From Arthrobacter sp. CAU 1506 (GTDB lineage: Bacteria > Actinomycetota > Actinomycetes > Actinomycetales > Micrococcaceae), in contig NZ_SUKC01000001.1 in NCBI RefSeq assembly GCF_005047635.1, forward strand, positions 310,001-374,000: a DNA stretch of 64,000 nucleotides, read 5' to 3'. This document shows positions 1 to 8,935 of this stretch, piece after piece. A model generated the notes under the pieces. It searched no databases. It was not told where the DNA came from and saw nothing but the letters and a program-made list of their open reading frames with translations. How positions within the stretch are numbered: the first letter of the stretch is position 1; every line of letters starts with the position of its first letter. Made by a program: the position numbers and the translations under genes.

Positions 1-119
1 AGCGGCTCTGCGCCGTGGCCGTAAATCACGGCGGGGATCTGTGCATTGCGGCGGGCGCGTCGTGCGGCACCCTTACCGAATTCGTTGCGGACTTCAGCGG
101 CGAGCTTCTGCTCGGACAT
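1..119 (-). CDS. rplY: 50S ribosomal protein L25 (general stress type), 5' part only
   Basis: This is the first 39 codons of a minus-strand gene whose 3' part lies outside the window. The N-terminus ([20 protein letters not shown], then an Arg-rich stretch and IPAVIYGHG) matches the start of bacterial L25/Ctc, which binds 5S rRNA in the large ribosomal subunit. The ATG at 119 is supported by an AAGGAG ribosome binding site about six bases upstream. In related actinobacteria rplY normally sits directly after prs and before pth. Here the exopolysaccharide locus separates it from prs, so it must have its own promoter or a long read-through. The family call is firm although the gene is truncated by the window edge. 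Confidence 0.9.
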   Translation of the reverse strand, partial: MSEQKLAAEVRNEFGKGAARRARRNAQIPAVIYGHGAEP

Positions 120-429
120 GGTGTTTCTCCTTGTGCTGGATGGTTCAGGGCGGGTGTCTAGAAACCGTCCCGCCGCACCGAATACCAGCGCAGAGAAGCG
201 AAGCTGCTAGCCACCGTCGATAACGGAGAGCCGGTTTCGCTCTCCCTCGCCTAGGCAATGGCCCTACTTTACCAGTGCTGCGGCAGCAGCGGAAAACTGC
301 GGGGTCGGCGGAACTGAGCCAGCAGCCGATCAAGCGTTAGTGGAGCCCAAGGTTATGACCCCAAGGTTTTCCCATCCGGTCGGACCTAGCCTCCTGTCAT
401 TCGAACGGGCGGGACGGAGGATCATCATC
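120..429. other. Divergent intergenic region between rplY and the EPS locus
   Basis: This 310-base gap must hold the promoters of rplY (minus) and of the first glycosyltransferase (plus). I see no convincing gene. A small inverted repeat, GGCGGG at 149-154 and CCCGCC at 169-174, lies in the rplY 5' leader. An AUG-led extension of the glycosyltransferase frame starts at 340, but the family N-terminus and a good ribosome binding site both place the start at 430. I could not identify a confident -35/-10 pair. Confidence 0.6.
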
Positions 430-1593
430 ATGGTCGGGGCATTGGTTCATGAATGGATCGCGCCGCTGGGCGGCTCCGAAAACGTCCTGGCAGCGCTGAG
501 CCGGTTGTACCCGACGGCCCACCTGCATTGCCTGTGGAACGATGCCCCCGATCGATTCCTGCCGGAGACGGTGAACGAGAGCTGGCTGGCCCGCACGCCC
601 TTGCGCAGGCACAAGCTGGCGGCGCTTCCCCTGATGCCCCTCGTCTGGCGCTACCGGCGTGCCCCCGCACGCTATTCCTGGATACTGACCAGCTCCCATC
701 TGTTCGCCCACCATGTCCAGTTCCCCCACTGCACCCGGGATACCCCCAAGCTCTCCTATGTGCATTCCCCCGCCCGCTACCTGTGGACGCCCGAATTCGA
801 CCCCCGCGGAAGCCATCCGCTGGCTCGCGCAGCCGCGGCCGCGCTCAAACCACTGGATGCCTCCCGTGCCCAAGAGAGTTCCGCGGTGGCCGCCAACAGC
901 AGCTTTGTCCGGGCACGGATCCGGCGGTACTGGGGACGAGACGCCGAGGTCATCCACCCTCCCGTCGGTGTCCACCGGATCGCTTCAGTTGGCGACTGGT
1001 CGTCGCTGTTATCGGAGCAGGAGTCCGCCGCCTTGGCGGCGCTACCGGCAGACTTTGTCCTGGGCGCTTCCCGGCTGGTCCCCTATAAGCGGTTGGACAA
1101 GGTCATCGAAACCGGCCGTCTGCTGCAGTTGCCCGTGGTCATCGCCGGGATGGGTCCGCTGGCCCAGCAACTCACGGCAGCAGGCCGATCCGCCGGCGTG
1201 CCCGTTCACTTGACCGGCAGGATTTCGGACGCTTTGCTATTCGCCCTCTACCAGCGATGCCGGCTGTTCGTCTTTCCTGCGGTTGAAGACTTCGGGATCA
1301 TGCCAGTGGAGGCGATGGCCGCCGGGGCTCCCGTGTTGGCCAATATTCTCGGCGGGGCGGCAGAAACCGTAGTCCATGGCGTCACCGGCGGCTTGGCCGA
1401 TTTCGACGACGAGGACTCACTCCGCGCGGGGATCGCCGCCGCGCTCACGTGTGGCGCCATTGCCGCCCGCCAGCGTGCGATGGACTTCGGCGAGGACATT
1501 TTCCAACAGCGGATGGGGGCTTGGGTCAGCCGCCACACCGGCGAGGCAGCCCCGTTGCTGACGGCGGCAGCTGGCCCGGGAGCCCAACGGTGA
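430..1593 (+). CDS. Glycosyltransferase family 4 (EPS locus)
   Basis: A 387-residue cytoplasmic GT4 (GT-B fold) enzyme that would transfer a sugar from a nucleotide donor onto the growing lipid-linked exopolysaccharide repeat. The N-terminus MVGALVHEWIAPLGGSENV is the usual start of this subgroup. The EX7E catalytic/donor motif is intact as E286-DFGIMPV-E294. The start was placed at the ATG at 430, preceded by CGGAGG nine bases upstream; an in-frame ATG at 340 would add 30 residues unlike the family. The stop codon overlaps the GTG of the next glycosyltransferase (GTGA), so the two are translationally coupled. The exact sugar cannot be read from sequence. Confidence 0.85.
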   Translation: MVGALVHEWIAPLGGSENVLAALSRLYPTAHLHCLWNDAPDRFLPETVNESWLARTPLRRHKLAALPLMPLVWRYRRAPARYSWILTSSHLFAHHVQFPHCTRDTPKLSYVHSPARYLWTPEFDPRGSHPLARAAAAALKPLDASRAQESSAVAANSSFVRARIRRYWGRDAEVIHPPVGVHRIASVGDWSSLLSEQESAALAALPADFVLGASRLVPYKRLDKVIETGRLLQLPVVIAGMGPLAQQLTAAGRSAGVPVHLTGRISDALLFALYQRCRLFVFPAVEDFGIMPVEAMAAGAPVLANILGGAAETVVHGVTGGLADFDDEDSLRAGIAAALTCGAIAARQRAMDFGEDIFQQRMGAWVSRHTGEAAPLLTAAAGPGAQR

Positions 1594-2546
1594 TCACCAT
1601 CGACACCCGGTTTTCGGGACACCATGGCATAGCCCGCTACGCCCGAGAGGTCACGGGCCGGCTCAGCGGGCTCGAATGGTCAGGATTGAGCAGCGGCCGC
1701 AATCCGTCGTCTCCTGCCGGGCTGCTGGACGGGTTCCGGCTGGGCCGCAGCACCCGCCTGTTCTATTCGCCCGGCTTCAACCCGCTTGCCAGCGCGGTCC
1801 CGCAGTTGCTGACCCTGCACGACTTGATCCATTTGCGGCCAGGCCTGCCCAATCGCTCCCGACGTCTGGCTTACTACGAAGCATTGATCCGTCCAGTCAT
1901 CAGGCGGCTCGGGCGGGTCCTCACGGTTTCGGAAACCTCCGCCGAAGAAATCCGCCGATGGGTCCGTGACGACACGGTCGAAGTCATCAATGCGGGAAAC
2001 GGCTGCTCCAGTGAGTTCACACCGGGTGCTGCTGCGTCCAGGCCGAGGCGACCCTACTTCCTCTATGTTGGGGCGCTTCGGCCGCACAAGAACGTTCCGA
2101 CCATGCTGACGGCACTCGCCGGGTTGCCGGAGGCAAGGTTGATCGTGGTTTCCCCCGACCACACACGCTTCAGTACAGCGCTCGCACGGCACGGACTCAG
2201 CCAACGGGCCGAAGTGCTCTCCGGGCTGGACGACCGCAGGCTGGCGTCCCTCTACCGGGGCGCGGCCACCACCGTGCTGCCCTCCACGGCGGAGGGCTTT
2301 GGGCTGCCGGCAGTGGAATCGCTGAGCTGCGGCACGCCCGTGGTCTACTGGCAGGGCTGCAAAAGCGTTCGCGAAATCTGCGCCGGCTATGGCACCGCCG
2401 TTGAATCGGCCACGGACGTCGGGCAGTGGCGCGTGGCGCTCCGCGATGCCTTGGAGCAGCCTCAGCCGGTTAGTGGCTTCGACACCGGACGCTTTTGTTG
2501 GAACAGGGTTGCTGACCGGGTAGGGGGTGTTCTGCGTGGGCTCTGA
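1590..2546 (+). CDS. Glycosyltransferase family 4 (EPS locus)
   Basis: A 318-residue GT4 enzyme, second gene of the plus-strand EPS operon. It begins with VITIDTRFSGHHGIARYARE, typical of WbpZ/mannosyltransferase-B-like GT4 proteins. It carries the EX7E motif as E235-GFGLPAV-E243, followed by a CGTPVVYW segment. The GTG start at 1590 overlaps the preceding TGA; a longer open frame upstream lies wholly inside the previous gene and is ignored. Its 3' end overlaps the following GT2 gene by about ten bases. It probably adds one residue of the EPS repeat unit; donor and acceptor are unknown. Confidence 0.85.
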   Translation: MITIDTRFSGHHGIARYAREVTGRLSGLEWSGLSSGRNPSSPAGLLDGFRLGRSTRLFYSPGFNPLASAVPQLLTLHDLIHLRPGLPNRSRRLAYYEALIRPVIRRLGRVLTVSETSAEEIRRWVRDDTVEVINAGNGCSSEFTPGAAASRPRRPYFLYVGALRPHKNVPTMLTALAGLPEARLIVVSPDHTRFSTALARHGLSQRAEVLSGLDDRRLASLYRGAATTVLPSTAEGFGLPAVESLSCGTPVVYWQGCKSVREICAGYGTAVESATDVGQWRVALRDALEQPQPVSGFDTGRFCWNRVADRVGGVLRGL

Positions 2547-3426
2547 CCTGCTCGCCGTCACCGCCGTCGTGCTCAATTGGAAGGATCCGGTGGGCACCAG
2601 CCGGTGCGTCGAATCGCTGCTGACCCCGGGAGGACCGGGCCAGGTGATCGTCGTGGACAACGAATCAAGCGGTTCGCTGCGCCAGTTTGCTGCGGCACAT
2701 ACCGGACGGGTTCAGCTGATCGAGTCCCGAAAAAACCTGGGGTTCGCCGCCGGCGTGAATTTGGGAATCAATTCCCGCAGCCCAGGCACCAGATATCTGC
2801 TGCTGATGAACAACGACGCCGAGCTGGCGCCTGGGTGCCTGGACCTCCTGATCCGCCATGCCGTCCGCCGCCCCGAGGCCGGTATCATCGCCCCGGTGAT
2901 CCGCTTCCCGGATGGCAGGCTCCAATCTGCCGGGCACCGCTTCCGGCCAACCACCGGGTCCGTGCTGCCGCTGGCGGCCGGCAGCATCGCCGACTTCGCC
3001 ACTTTCGCCTGCGTTCTGTTGCCCATCGATGTTCTCCACCGGGTAGGAACGCTCGATGAAGGCTTCTTTATGTACTGGGAAGACGTCGAATACTGCCTGC
3101 GCTGCCGCCGCTTCGGGCTGGAGACACACATTGTGCCCGACGCGACAGTGCTGCATCGGCTGTCCGCCTCGCATGGACGCGCGGGAGGATGGATTGATGC
3201 GTACTCGATGATGGGACTGGCGGTGCTGGCTCGGCGGCTTGGCGGGACGGCCTACTGTGGGCTGGCTTGGCGCGCCATGCTCCGCCTGGGTGTGCGCGTC
3301 CTGCGCGGTGAGTGGGCAGCGTCCCGCTGGGTGATGCGGGGCCTCAAGCTGGGGCTGGCAGCTGGCTCCGGCAGCGGGCATGCCGCCGTTGATGAGCTGC
3401 GTTCAGCGGTGGCGGCGCGGAGCTAA
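2536..3426 (+). CDS. Glycosyltransferase family 2, rhamnosyltransferase-like (EPS locus)
   Basis: A 296-residue GT2 (GT-A fold) enzyme of the WbbL/COG1216 type. Supporting segments are AVVLNWKDP at the N-terminus, IVVDNESSG, the metal-binding region LLLMNNDAEL, and the downstream GFFMYWEDVEYCLR block that often marks dTDP-rhamnose-type transferases. The GTG at 2536 is preferred because AGGGGG lies about eight bases upstream; a GTG at 2527 is the longer alternative. The end of the protein is hydrophobic and basic, as in membrane-associated members. Third gene of the plus-strand glycosyltransferase operon. Confidence 0.82.
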   Translation: MGSDLLAVTAVVLNWKDPVGTSRCVESLLTPGGPGQVIVVDNESSGSLRQFAAAHTGRVQLIESRKNLGFAAGVNLGINSRSPGTRYLLLMNNDAELAPGCLDLLIRHAVRRPEAGIIAPVIRFPDGRLQSAGHRFRPTTGSVLPLAAGSIADFATFACVLLPIDVLHRVGTLDEGFFMYWEDVEYCLRCRRFGLETHIVPDATVLHRLSASHGRAGGWIDAYSMMGLAVLARRLGGTAYCGLAWRAMLRLGVRVLRGEWAASRWVMRGLKLGLAAGSGSGHAAVDELRSAVAARS

Positions 3427-3445
3427 GACCAAGAAAGGGGCATTC

Positions 3446-4588
3446 GTGGGCGAGGTCGTGGTGTGGAAGAGTTGCTGGCTCCCCGGTTCGGAGACCTTCA
3501 TTCGCCACCAGATGGATGCCCTGGTCAATTGGACCCCGACGCCGCTGGGGCTTCGGCGGCAGCCAAGCCCGTTGGCCCGCGAATCCGATATCTTGCTGGG
3601 GCGCCCGGGTCTGCGTGGCGGCCTGGAAGAACGCCTTCTGACCTTCTGTGGCTGGCATCCGCGGCTCGCAGCCTACCTGAAATCCCTGCAGCCGGACCTC
3701 ATCCACATCCATTTCGCCTCCGAGGCGCGGGGCGTGGACCTGATCGCGCGGAGGCTGGGCATTCCGTATGTGGTGACCGTTCATGGCAACGACGTGACCG
3801 AGGCGCCGCGCCGGCCGGGATTCATGGGGTACCTATACCGGCGCTCGGTTGCGCGGGTGCTCCGCGGCGCCGCCCATGTCATTGCCGTTTCGGATTTCAC
3901 CAAGGCGCAAGCAGTCGCGTTGGGGGCGAGCGAACCGAATTGCAGCGTGGCGCATGTGGGTATTCCGGTGCCGGACCGGGTGGACCGCACCCCCGGGTAC
4001 GATGTTGTCTTCGTTGGCCGCCTGGTGCCGGTGAAAGGCGTGGACCATCTGCTGCGTGCGGTCGCTTCAGCAGAACGGAACGGCAACAGGAAAATCCGCG
4101 TCGGCATCGCCGGGGACGGACCAGAGCGTGACAAACTGGTCCTTCTTGCCCAACGGCTTGGTATTCAAGCGGACTTCCTGGGCATGCTGGACGGGCCTGG
4201 TATCCACACCCTGCTCGCCGGTGCGAAAGTCTTCGTTGGGCCCTCGGTGACTACTTCCACACACCAGACTGAAGGATTCGGATTGGTGTTTCTGGAAGCG
4301 GCCGCGCACGGTCTTCCGGTGGCCTCCTACCAAAGCGGAGGCATACCGGAGGCAGTCCAAGACGGAACAACCGGCCTGCTGGCACCGGAGGGCGACATGG
4401 AGCAACTCGCGGCCAACATCACCGCTCTGCTTGAAGACGCAGATTTACGGGACCGAATGGGACTGGCTGGCAGGGAGCGGGTGATCAGGGACTTCGACAT
4501 CATGAGGACGACGGCGCGTCTTGAATCGATCTATGCGTCAGCATCCGATGGAGCTCTCCCCGGTCTCGCGACGCAGCCTCCGCGGTGA
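3446..4588 (+). CDS. Glycosyltransferase family 4, colanic-acid-type (EPS locus)
   Basis: A 380-residue GT4 enzyme. The N-terminal segment WLPGSETFIRHQMDAL is characteristic of WcaL/TuaC-like glycosyltransferases. HIHFASEARGVDLIA and VVTVHGNDV follow, and the EX7E motif appears as E-GFGLVFL-E late in the protein. The GTG at 3446 is chosen because AAGAAAGGGG ends five bases upstream; an ATG at 3380 lies inside the previous gene. Its last 89 bases overlap, on the opposite strand, the 3' end of the Wzy-like gene. It most likely adds one of the repeat-unit sugars. Confidence 0.83.
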   Translation: MGEVVVWKSCWLPGSETFIRHQMDALVNWTPTPLGLRRQPSPLARESDILLGRPGLRGGLEERLLTFCGWHPRLAAYLKSLQPDLIHIHFASEARGVDLIARRLGIPYVVTVHGNDVTEAPRRPGFMGYLYRRSVARVLRGAAHVIAVSDFTKAQAVALGASEPNCSVAHVGIPVPDRVDRTPGYDVVFVGRLVPVKGVDHLLRAVASAERNGNRKIRVGIAGDGPERDKLVLLAQRLGIQADFLGMLDGPGIHTLLAGAKVFVGPSVTTSTHQTEGFGLVFLEAAAHGLPVASYQSGGIPEAVQDGTTGLLAPEGDMEQLAANITALLEDADLRDRMGLAGRERVIRDFDIMRTTARLESIYASASDGALPGLATQPPR

Positions 4589-5885
4589 CTGCGCCGACCA
4601 ATACCCACATCAGCAGAAAGCTCGCCTTTCCGAACAAGGCCGAGTTCACGAACACAGCGGCGCAGAACTCGTAGATCCAGAAAGCCAACAGCCCTGCTGC
4701 TGCGAAGTGCCCGGTTGCCTTGATCAGCCGCACCAGCGCCAAAGCCACCGCGGCCGCCAGCACAGCAAACGCGGCGAACAGCAGCAGACCCCCCTCGGCC
4801 AGTACTTGCCAGGCAGCGCCATCAAGAATCACCACCGAGCTTCGTGCGTTGATCGAATCGGCCCTCTGAGAGTGGATGCCCTCCCCCACCAGGGGACTCT
4901 GGGAAAGAATCCGCCAGGCGACATCGATGAAATCGTTGTGGATCGCCGTCGAGGCCTGCACGGAGGGGTTTCGATTGAGGAAGAGGTCCCCAATCAGGAA
5001 GGTTGAGGCGACCCGGTCAAACGCCCCCGCGGCTCCCAGTGCCAGACCGGCGAGCGCCGCCGAGGCAGGCAGCAGGCCGAAAAGCCCCCAGGCAGCTCCA
5101 CGGTTCATCCGGCGTAGCCGAACGCCCCACCGTAGCAGCGCAGGAATGAGCAGCACGGCGCAAATGGCCACGGCTCCTACGATGGCGATCCGGGAAAAGG
5201 TGGTCAGAACCGCCGCGAACAGCACGCACACGGCGGCAAGCCGTCGCCAGCTAAACCCGACAGCCAACTGGGCGGCCCACAGCGCAAGGAAAAGCACCAG
5301 CACGTTGGCGTAGACAATGGTGTTGCCGAGCAACCCGTTGGACCGGATAATATCCGTCCCCCAATAGCCAAAGAGGTCTGCGTCTGCCGGATGCAGCAGC
5401 CACACCGGCAGCACGCCGCGGAAAACGAACTGGCAGATACCGAACAACGCGCTGGCGAAGGCCGACCACATCGCCACCCGGACCAGCATCCGTCGATCGC
5501 TGCTTCGGGGCACCGCAATGGCTACCGCGACCCCCGCCACGATGTAGAGCACTTGGCTCCGCAGGTCGAGCAGCTTCGCAGGGAATGCCTCCGGCCCGTG
5601 CGGCAGCAGAGCCAAGTAGGTGGCAAGGAGGAGCCCGAATGCAGGCAGCCACGCCGGGACGACGACCCTGCCACGGCAGCGAATGGTTTCTGCCACGGCC
5701 GCCAACGCCATCATCATGACCAGTGCGTCAATGACCAGGCTGCCCGGCGCTATCCCGGCCGGTGCTGGCAACAAGTTGATGATCCCGCTCATGAACACAG
5801 CGGCAATGAGTCCGGCCGCCAACAGCGGTGCAGCAGCCGGCGCCTGCCGAACGGCTGGCCGAGCGTCCCCCACGCGCATCCCCAT
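4500..5885 (-). CDS. Wzy-like O-antigen/EPS polymerase (O-antigen ligase family membrane protein)
   Basis: A roughly 461-residue integral membrane protein with about ten or more hydrophobic helices (for example LLAAGLIAAVFMSGIINLL near the N-terminus). It has a long periplasmic-type loop in the second half, containing NDFIDVAWRILSQSPLVGEG, which resembles the conserved loop of Wzy_C/O-antigen ligase proteins. It would polymerise lipid-linked repeat units on the outer face of the membrane. I chose the ATG at 5885; a TTG at 5942 gives 19 more residues and neither has a strong ribosome binding site. The 3' end overlaps the convergent glycosyltransferase by 89 bases. The gene is divergent from the Wzz-like gene, with a 120-base shared promoter region. 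Confidence 0.8.
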   Translation of the reverse strand: MGMRVGDARPAVRQAPAAAPLLAAGLIAAVFMSGIINLLPAPAGIAPGSLVIDALVMMMALAAVAETIRCRGRVVVPAWLPAFGLLLATYLALLPHGPEAFPAKLLDLRSQVLYIVAGVAVAIAVPRSSDRRMLVRVAMWSAFASALFGICQFVFRGVLPVWLLHPADADLFGYWGTDIIRSNGLLGNTIVYANVLVLFLALWAAQLAVGFSWRRLAAVCVLFAAVLTTFSRIAIVGAVAICAVLLIPALLRWGVRLRRMNRGAAWGLFGLLPASAALAGLALGAAGAFDRVASTFLIGDLFLNRNPSVQASTAIHNDFIDVAWRILSQSPLVGEGIHSQRADSINARSSVVILDGAAWQVLAEGGLLLFAAFAVLAAAVALALVRLIKATGHFAAAGLLAFWIYEFCAAVFVNSALFGKASFLLMWVLVGAVTAEAASRDRGELHRMLTHRSIQDAPSSS

Positions 5886-6005
5886 CCGCTCAATGTAGGT
5901 GACTTTCAGGGCTTCCGACAGCCGTTCGTCAGAAAATCCCAAGGCTGGCGGGTCGTGGCTGGACTAGACTGCGAGGCATCGCGTCGACTTGGGGGAGAGA
6001 CGGAA

Positions 6006-7499
6006 ATGAACGATGCATCATCCGGTGCGAAGCGCGGTCCGGTGGAGATTCGCGACTACGGACGCCTGCTCGCAACTTACTGGATCATCGTGGTGGCCTG
6101 TCTTGCGCTTGGCTTGGGCACCGCCCTGGCATGGACTCAAGTCCAACGCCCGCTGTATGCCACGCAGGCCAGCGGATACATCGTTGTGACACCGGGACCG
6201 GACGTGGCCTCATTGCAGTCGGCGGAAAGTGTGGCACAGTCCAAAACCGCTGGCTATCTCTTCATCGCCGAATCCCTTCCCGTCGCGGAGCGCGTCCGTA
6301 CCGAACTGGGTCTATCCGTTCCGGCCGCGCAACTGCTGGAGCAAATCAGCGTCGACAATCCCACGGGAACGACGATCCTGCGCATCACGGCGGAGGCGGC
6401 CAAGGCTGAAGACGCAGTCACCCTGGCTGACGCCTGGCTTGCGGCCTTGGCGAGGCAAATCCGCCAGATTGAAGGGCACTCCGGCGGTGCCGACGAACTC
6501 ATCAGGCTGGATCCCCTCGGTACGGCGTCCCTGCCCCTTCGACCCGTGTTCCCGAATCCCGTCTTGGCGCTAGGACTCGGCGGACTGGGCGGCCTGGTCG
6601 TCGGCCTGGCCATCGCCGTCGTGCGCTCTGCGAGCGACCGCCGGGTTCGCAGCGCAGAGACAGTAGAAGCAATGTTCCAGTTGCCGGTGCTCGGCGTCCT
6701 GCCGCGGGAACGGAACCGCCGGCATGTCCGCGGGAGAACCGGCGTCGAGTTGCCGTGGCCCCGTTCCGAGGCGATGCAGGATGCTCTGCGGTCATTGTGG
6801 ACCGGCGTGCGCTTTACCGACGTCGGCAGGCCGCTGCGCTCCATCGTTATTACCAGTCCGATGCCGCGGTCGGGGCGCTCTTTCCTCACCGCGCAACTGG
6901 CCGTCACTATTGCGGCATCCGGTCAGCCGGTGATCGTGGTCGACGCCCAGTTACATGCACGCTCCATCTCCGATATTTTTGGCGTCCGAGAGGGCCCAGG
7001 CTTCGGCGAATTACTGGCCGGCACCTGCCGACCGGAGGACGTCCTGCAAACCTGGGCACGCCGCAGCAATTTGCAGGTGATCGCGGCAGGCAGCAGCATG
7101 GGCGAACCTGATGAGCTGCTCGGCACGCCCGCCGCCGGAGTCCTGCTCGCCCAGCTGGCCCAGCGAGCTATTGTGCTGGTGGACGCGCCACCGCTTCGGT
7201 CCGCGCCGGAGGTGGCGGTTCTGACCAAGATGGCCGACGGGGCGCTGGTGGTGGTTCGGGAGGATACCCAGGACGACGAACTGGGTGACGCCGTGCGCTC
7301 CCTGGCGCGGGCTGGCGCGTCCATATTGGGTGTGGTGATGAACCGCCTGCCCTCCCGCAGTGCCCGCGAGCGCCGCGATCACCGGGAACGTGCCGTTCAT
7401 GCCGCGCACCACGGGGTTCCCTCGTCGCCGCTGGTTACCGGGATAGCGGCTTCCAACCCGGCCGAAATCCATAGCCCCGCCGTGGCGCTGGAGCGTTGA
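6006..7499 (+). CDS. Wzz / BY-kinase-like chain-length protein with degenerate kinase domain
   Basis: A 497-residue fusion of a Wzz/Lpp-type chain-length domain (transmembrane helices near residues 24-43 and 183-206, extracytoplasmic part between) and a cytoplasmic CpsD/BY-kinase-like P-loop domain. It should set EPS chain length together with Wzy. Walker A is degenerate (SPMPRSGRS, 284-292, lacking the GKST core). Walker A' (VIVVD, D313) and Walker B (AIVLVDAPP, D393) are recognisable. No tyrosine occurs after residue 84, so the usual autophosphorylated C-terminal Tyr cluster is absent. The ATG at 6006 follows GGGGGAGAGACGG. It is likely structural/regulatory rather than an active tyrosine kinase. 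Confidence 0.82.
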   Translation: MNDASSGAKRGPVEIRDYGRLLATYWIIVVACLALGLGTALAWTQVQRPLYATQASGYIVVTPGPDVASLQSAESVAQSKTAGYLFIAESLPVAERVRTELGLSVPAAQLLEQISVDNPTGTTILRITAEAAKAEDAVTLADAWLAALARQIRQIEGHSGGADELIRLDPLGTASLPLRPVFPNPVLALGLGGLGGLVVGLAIAVVRSASDRRVRSAETVEAMFQLPVLGVLPRERNRRHVRGRTGVELPWPRSEAMQDALRSLWTGVRFTDVGRPLRSIVITSPMPRSGRSFLTAQLAVTIAASGQPVIVVDAQLHARSISDIFGVREGPGFGELLAGTCRPEDVLQTWARRSNLQVIAAGSSMGEPDELLGTPAAGVLLAQLAQRAIVLVDAPPLRSAPEVAVLTKMADGALVVVREDTQDDELGDAVRSLARAGASILGVVMNRLPSRSARERRDHRERAVHAAHHGVPSSPLVTGIAASNPAEIHSPAVALER

Positions 7500-7524
7500 T
7501 TCGGCTTCACCTTCGACGTTCTCC

Positions 7525-7584
7525 GCAGGCATGGGCCTGCGCATGCTTCGTCTGGTTTCTGTCCGGCTCCCCTGCAGGAGAGCC
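7525..7584. terminator. Possible bidirectional terminator between wzz-like and wzx-like genes
   Basis: In the 95-base convergent gap there are two short stems: GCAGGC (7525-7530) with GCCTGC (7535-7540) around a four-base loop, and GGCTC (7565-7569) with GAGCC (7580-7584). T-rich sequence follows the first (TTCGTCTGGTTTC). The position between two convergent stop codons fits termination, but both stems are short. Confidence 0.4.
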
Positions 7585-7594
7585 GTTGCGGTGC

Positions 7595-8935
7595 CTACGG
7601 TACCCTCGTGGTCCGATCCGCCCGGGCCCGAACCGAGAGCCGGCCGGTCGCCGTTCTCAGCCCCTGTCCCAGCGCCCAGAGGTCTGAACGGCGCGGACGC
7701 AGCAGCAGCCCCGGTGGTATGGCGAAGCAACGCCACAGCCACAAGACGTTCAGCCCGCCGGCGAGGACGTTGCCAGCCAAGGCCGCAATGGCCGCCCCCA
7801 TGGCACCCCATGGTCCGGCCAGCAACATCAGCAGCAGCACGTTGGCCAGCAAGGCGGCCCCCAAAGACCAGCTGCGCAGCCCCGGTCGGCCCCGCGCGCC
7901 AAGCCCGGCGCCGGCCACGGAACCCGGGTTGCCGAGCACCGTCCCGGCCAGCAGCACGCACAGGACCGGCACAGCCGGCAGGAAGTCAGTCCCGAAAAAC
8001 TGCGGCACAGCCCAGGCTGACAACGCGATCAGGCCGGCGGCAACCAGGACGGTGATTAAGGTGGAGATCCGTGCTGCCGCCCCCAGGCGATGCTCGTCCT
8101 GGTCAGCCGATTCAGCACTGAAAATGACGTCCTTCACCGCCGCATTGAACACCAAGGAGACCTCGGCTATCGTCGCGGCAACGGCGTAGATGCCCAGCTC
8201 CGCGACGCCCGCCAACGGGGCAAGCAGCAGTTGGTCTGCCCGCATCAACAGAATCCCGGTCAAAGCTCCTGGCCACAGAACCATTCCGTACCTGAACAGC
8301 CCGCTGTCGCTCACCGGGCCGTCCGGACGGCAGCCCGGGAGTTGCCGGACCAGGGCGGGCAGCCGGATATAGACGGCTGCACCAATGAAATAGCTCACCG
8401 CGATGGCGGCCACCGCAGACTCGGGGGTCAGACTCCCGGACAGCGCCAACAGGGCAACGGCGGCCAGCCGGACCAGGGCGGCGAGGATGCGGTCCGCGCT
8501 GATCAGCCCCCACGCTTGACAGCCGGCGGCCGCGCCCCGCAAACCCCCTACCAAAAGGGCTGGTGTCAGGGCCAGAATTGCCAGCCGGATCAGGCCGACA
8601 ACCCGATCGTCCCCTCCGGACAAGAGCGGGGCGGCCGCCATGAGCACTGCCGTGCCGACGATGCCCGCCAGCAGAAGTAATGCCCCGGAGCGGGCCAGGA
8701 GGCCTCCTACATAGTCCCGGCCCCGCGCCACAAAGTAGGTCAGTGCTTCGGGCAGTCCGAAAGCAGCGGCAATGGTGGCCACCAGCAACACGGCGTTGGC
8801 CGCTGCCAGTTCTCCACGTCCCGTGACGCCCAGGGACTGGGCCAGCAGTGGGGCGATGACCAGGCCCGCCAGCGGGGGCACCAGATTGCCGAAGGTGGTG
8901 AGCGCCACGTAACGGCCCAGGTGCGCGGATGTCAT
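7595..8935 (-). CDS. Wzx-like flippase (MOP/oligosaccharide exporter family)
   Basis: A 446-residue polytopic membrane protein with about 12-14 predicted helices spread along its length. The N-terminus MTSAHLGRYVALTTFGNLVP resembles polysaccharide flippases, which move undecaprenyl-PP-linked repeat units across the membrane. The ATG at 8935 overlaps the TGA of the upstream GT2 gene (ATGA); an upstream extension of the frame runs inside that gene and is rejected. It is the last gene of the three-gene minus-strand EPS operon. With the priming transferase, Wzy-like and Wzz-like proteins it completes a Wzx/Wzy pathway. Confidence 0.82.
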   Translation of the reverse strand: MTSAHLGRYVALTTFGNLVPPLAGLVIAPLLAQSLGVTGRGELAAANAVLLVATIAAAFGLPEALTYFVARGRDYVGGLLARSGALLLLAGIVGTAVLMAAAPLLSGGDDRVVGLIRLAILALTPALLVGGLRGAAAGCQAWGLISADRILAALVRLAAVALLALSGSLTPESAVAAIAVSYFIGAAVYIRLPALVRQLPGCRPDGPVSDSGLFRYGMVLWPGALTGILLMRADQLLLAPLAGVAELGIYAVAATIAEVSLVFNAAVKDVIFSAESADQDEHRLGAAARISTLITVLVAAGLIALSAWAVPQFFGTDFLPAVPVLCVLLAGTVLGNPGSVAGAGLGARGRPGLRSWSLGAALLANVLLLMLLAGPWGAMGAAIAALAGNVLAGGLNVLWLWRCFAIPPGLLLRPRRSDLWALGQGLRTATGRLSVRARADRTTRVP

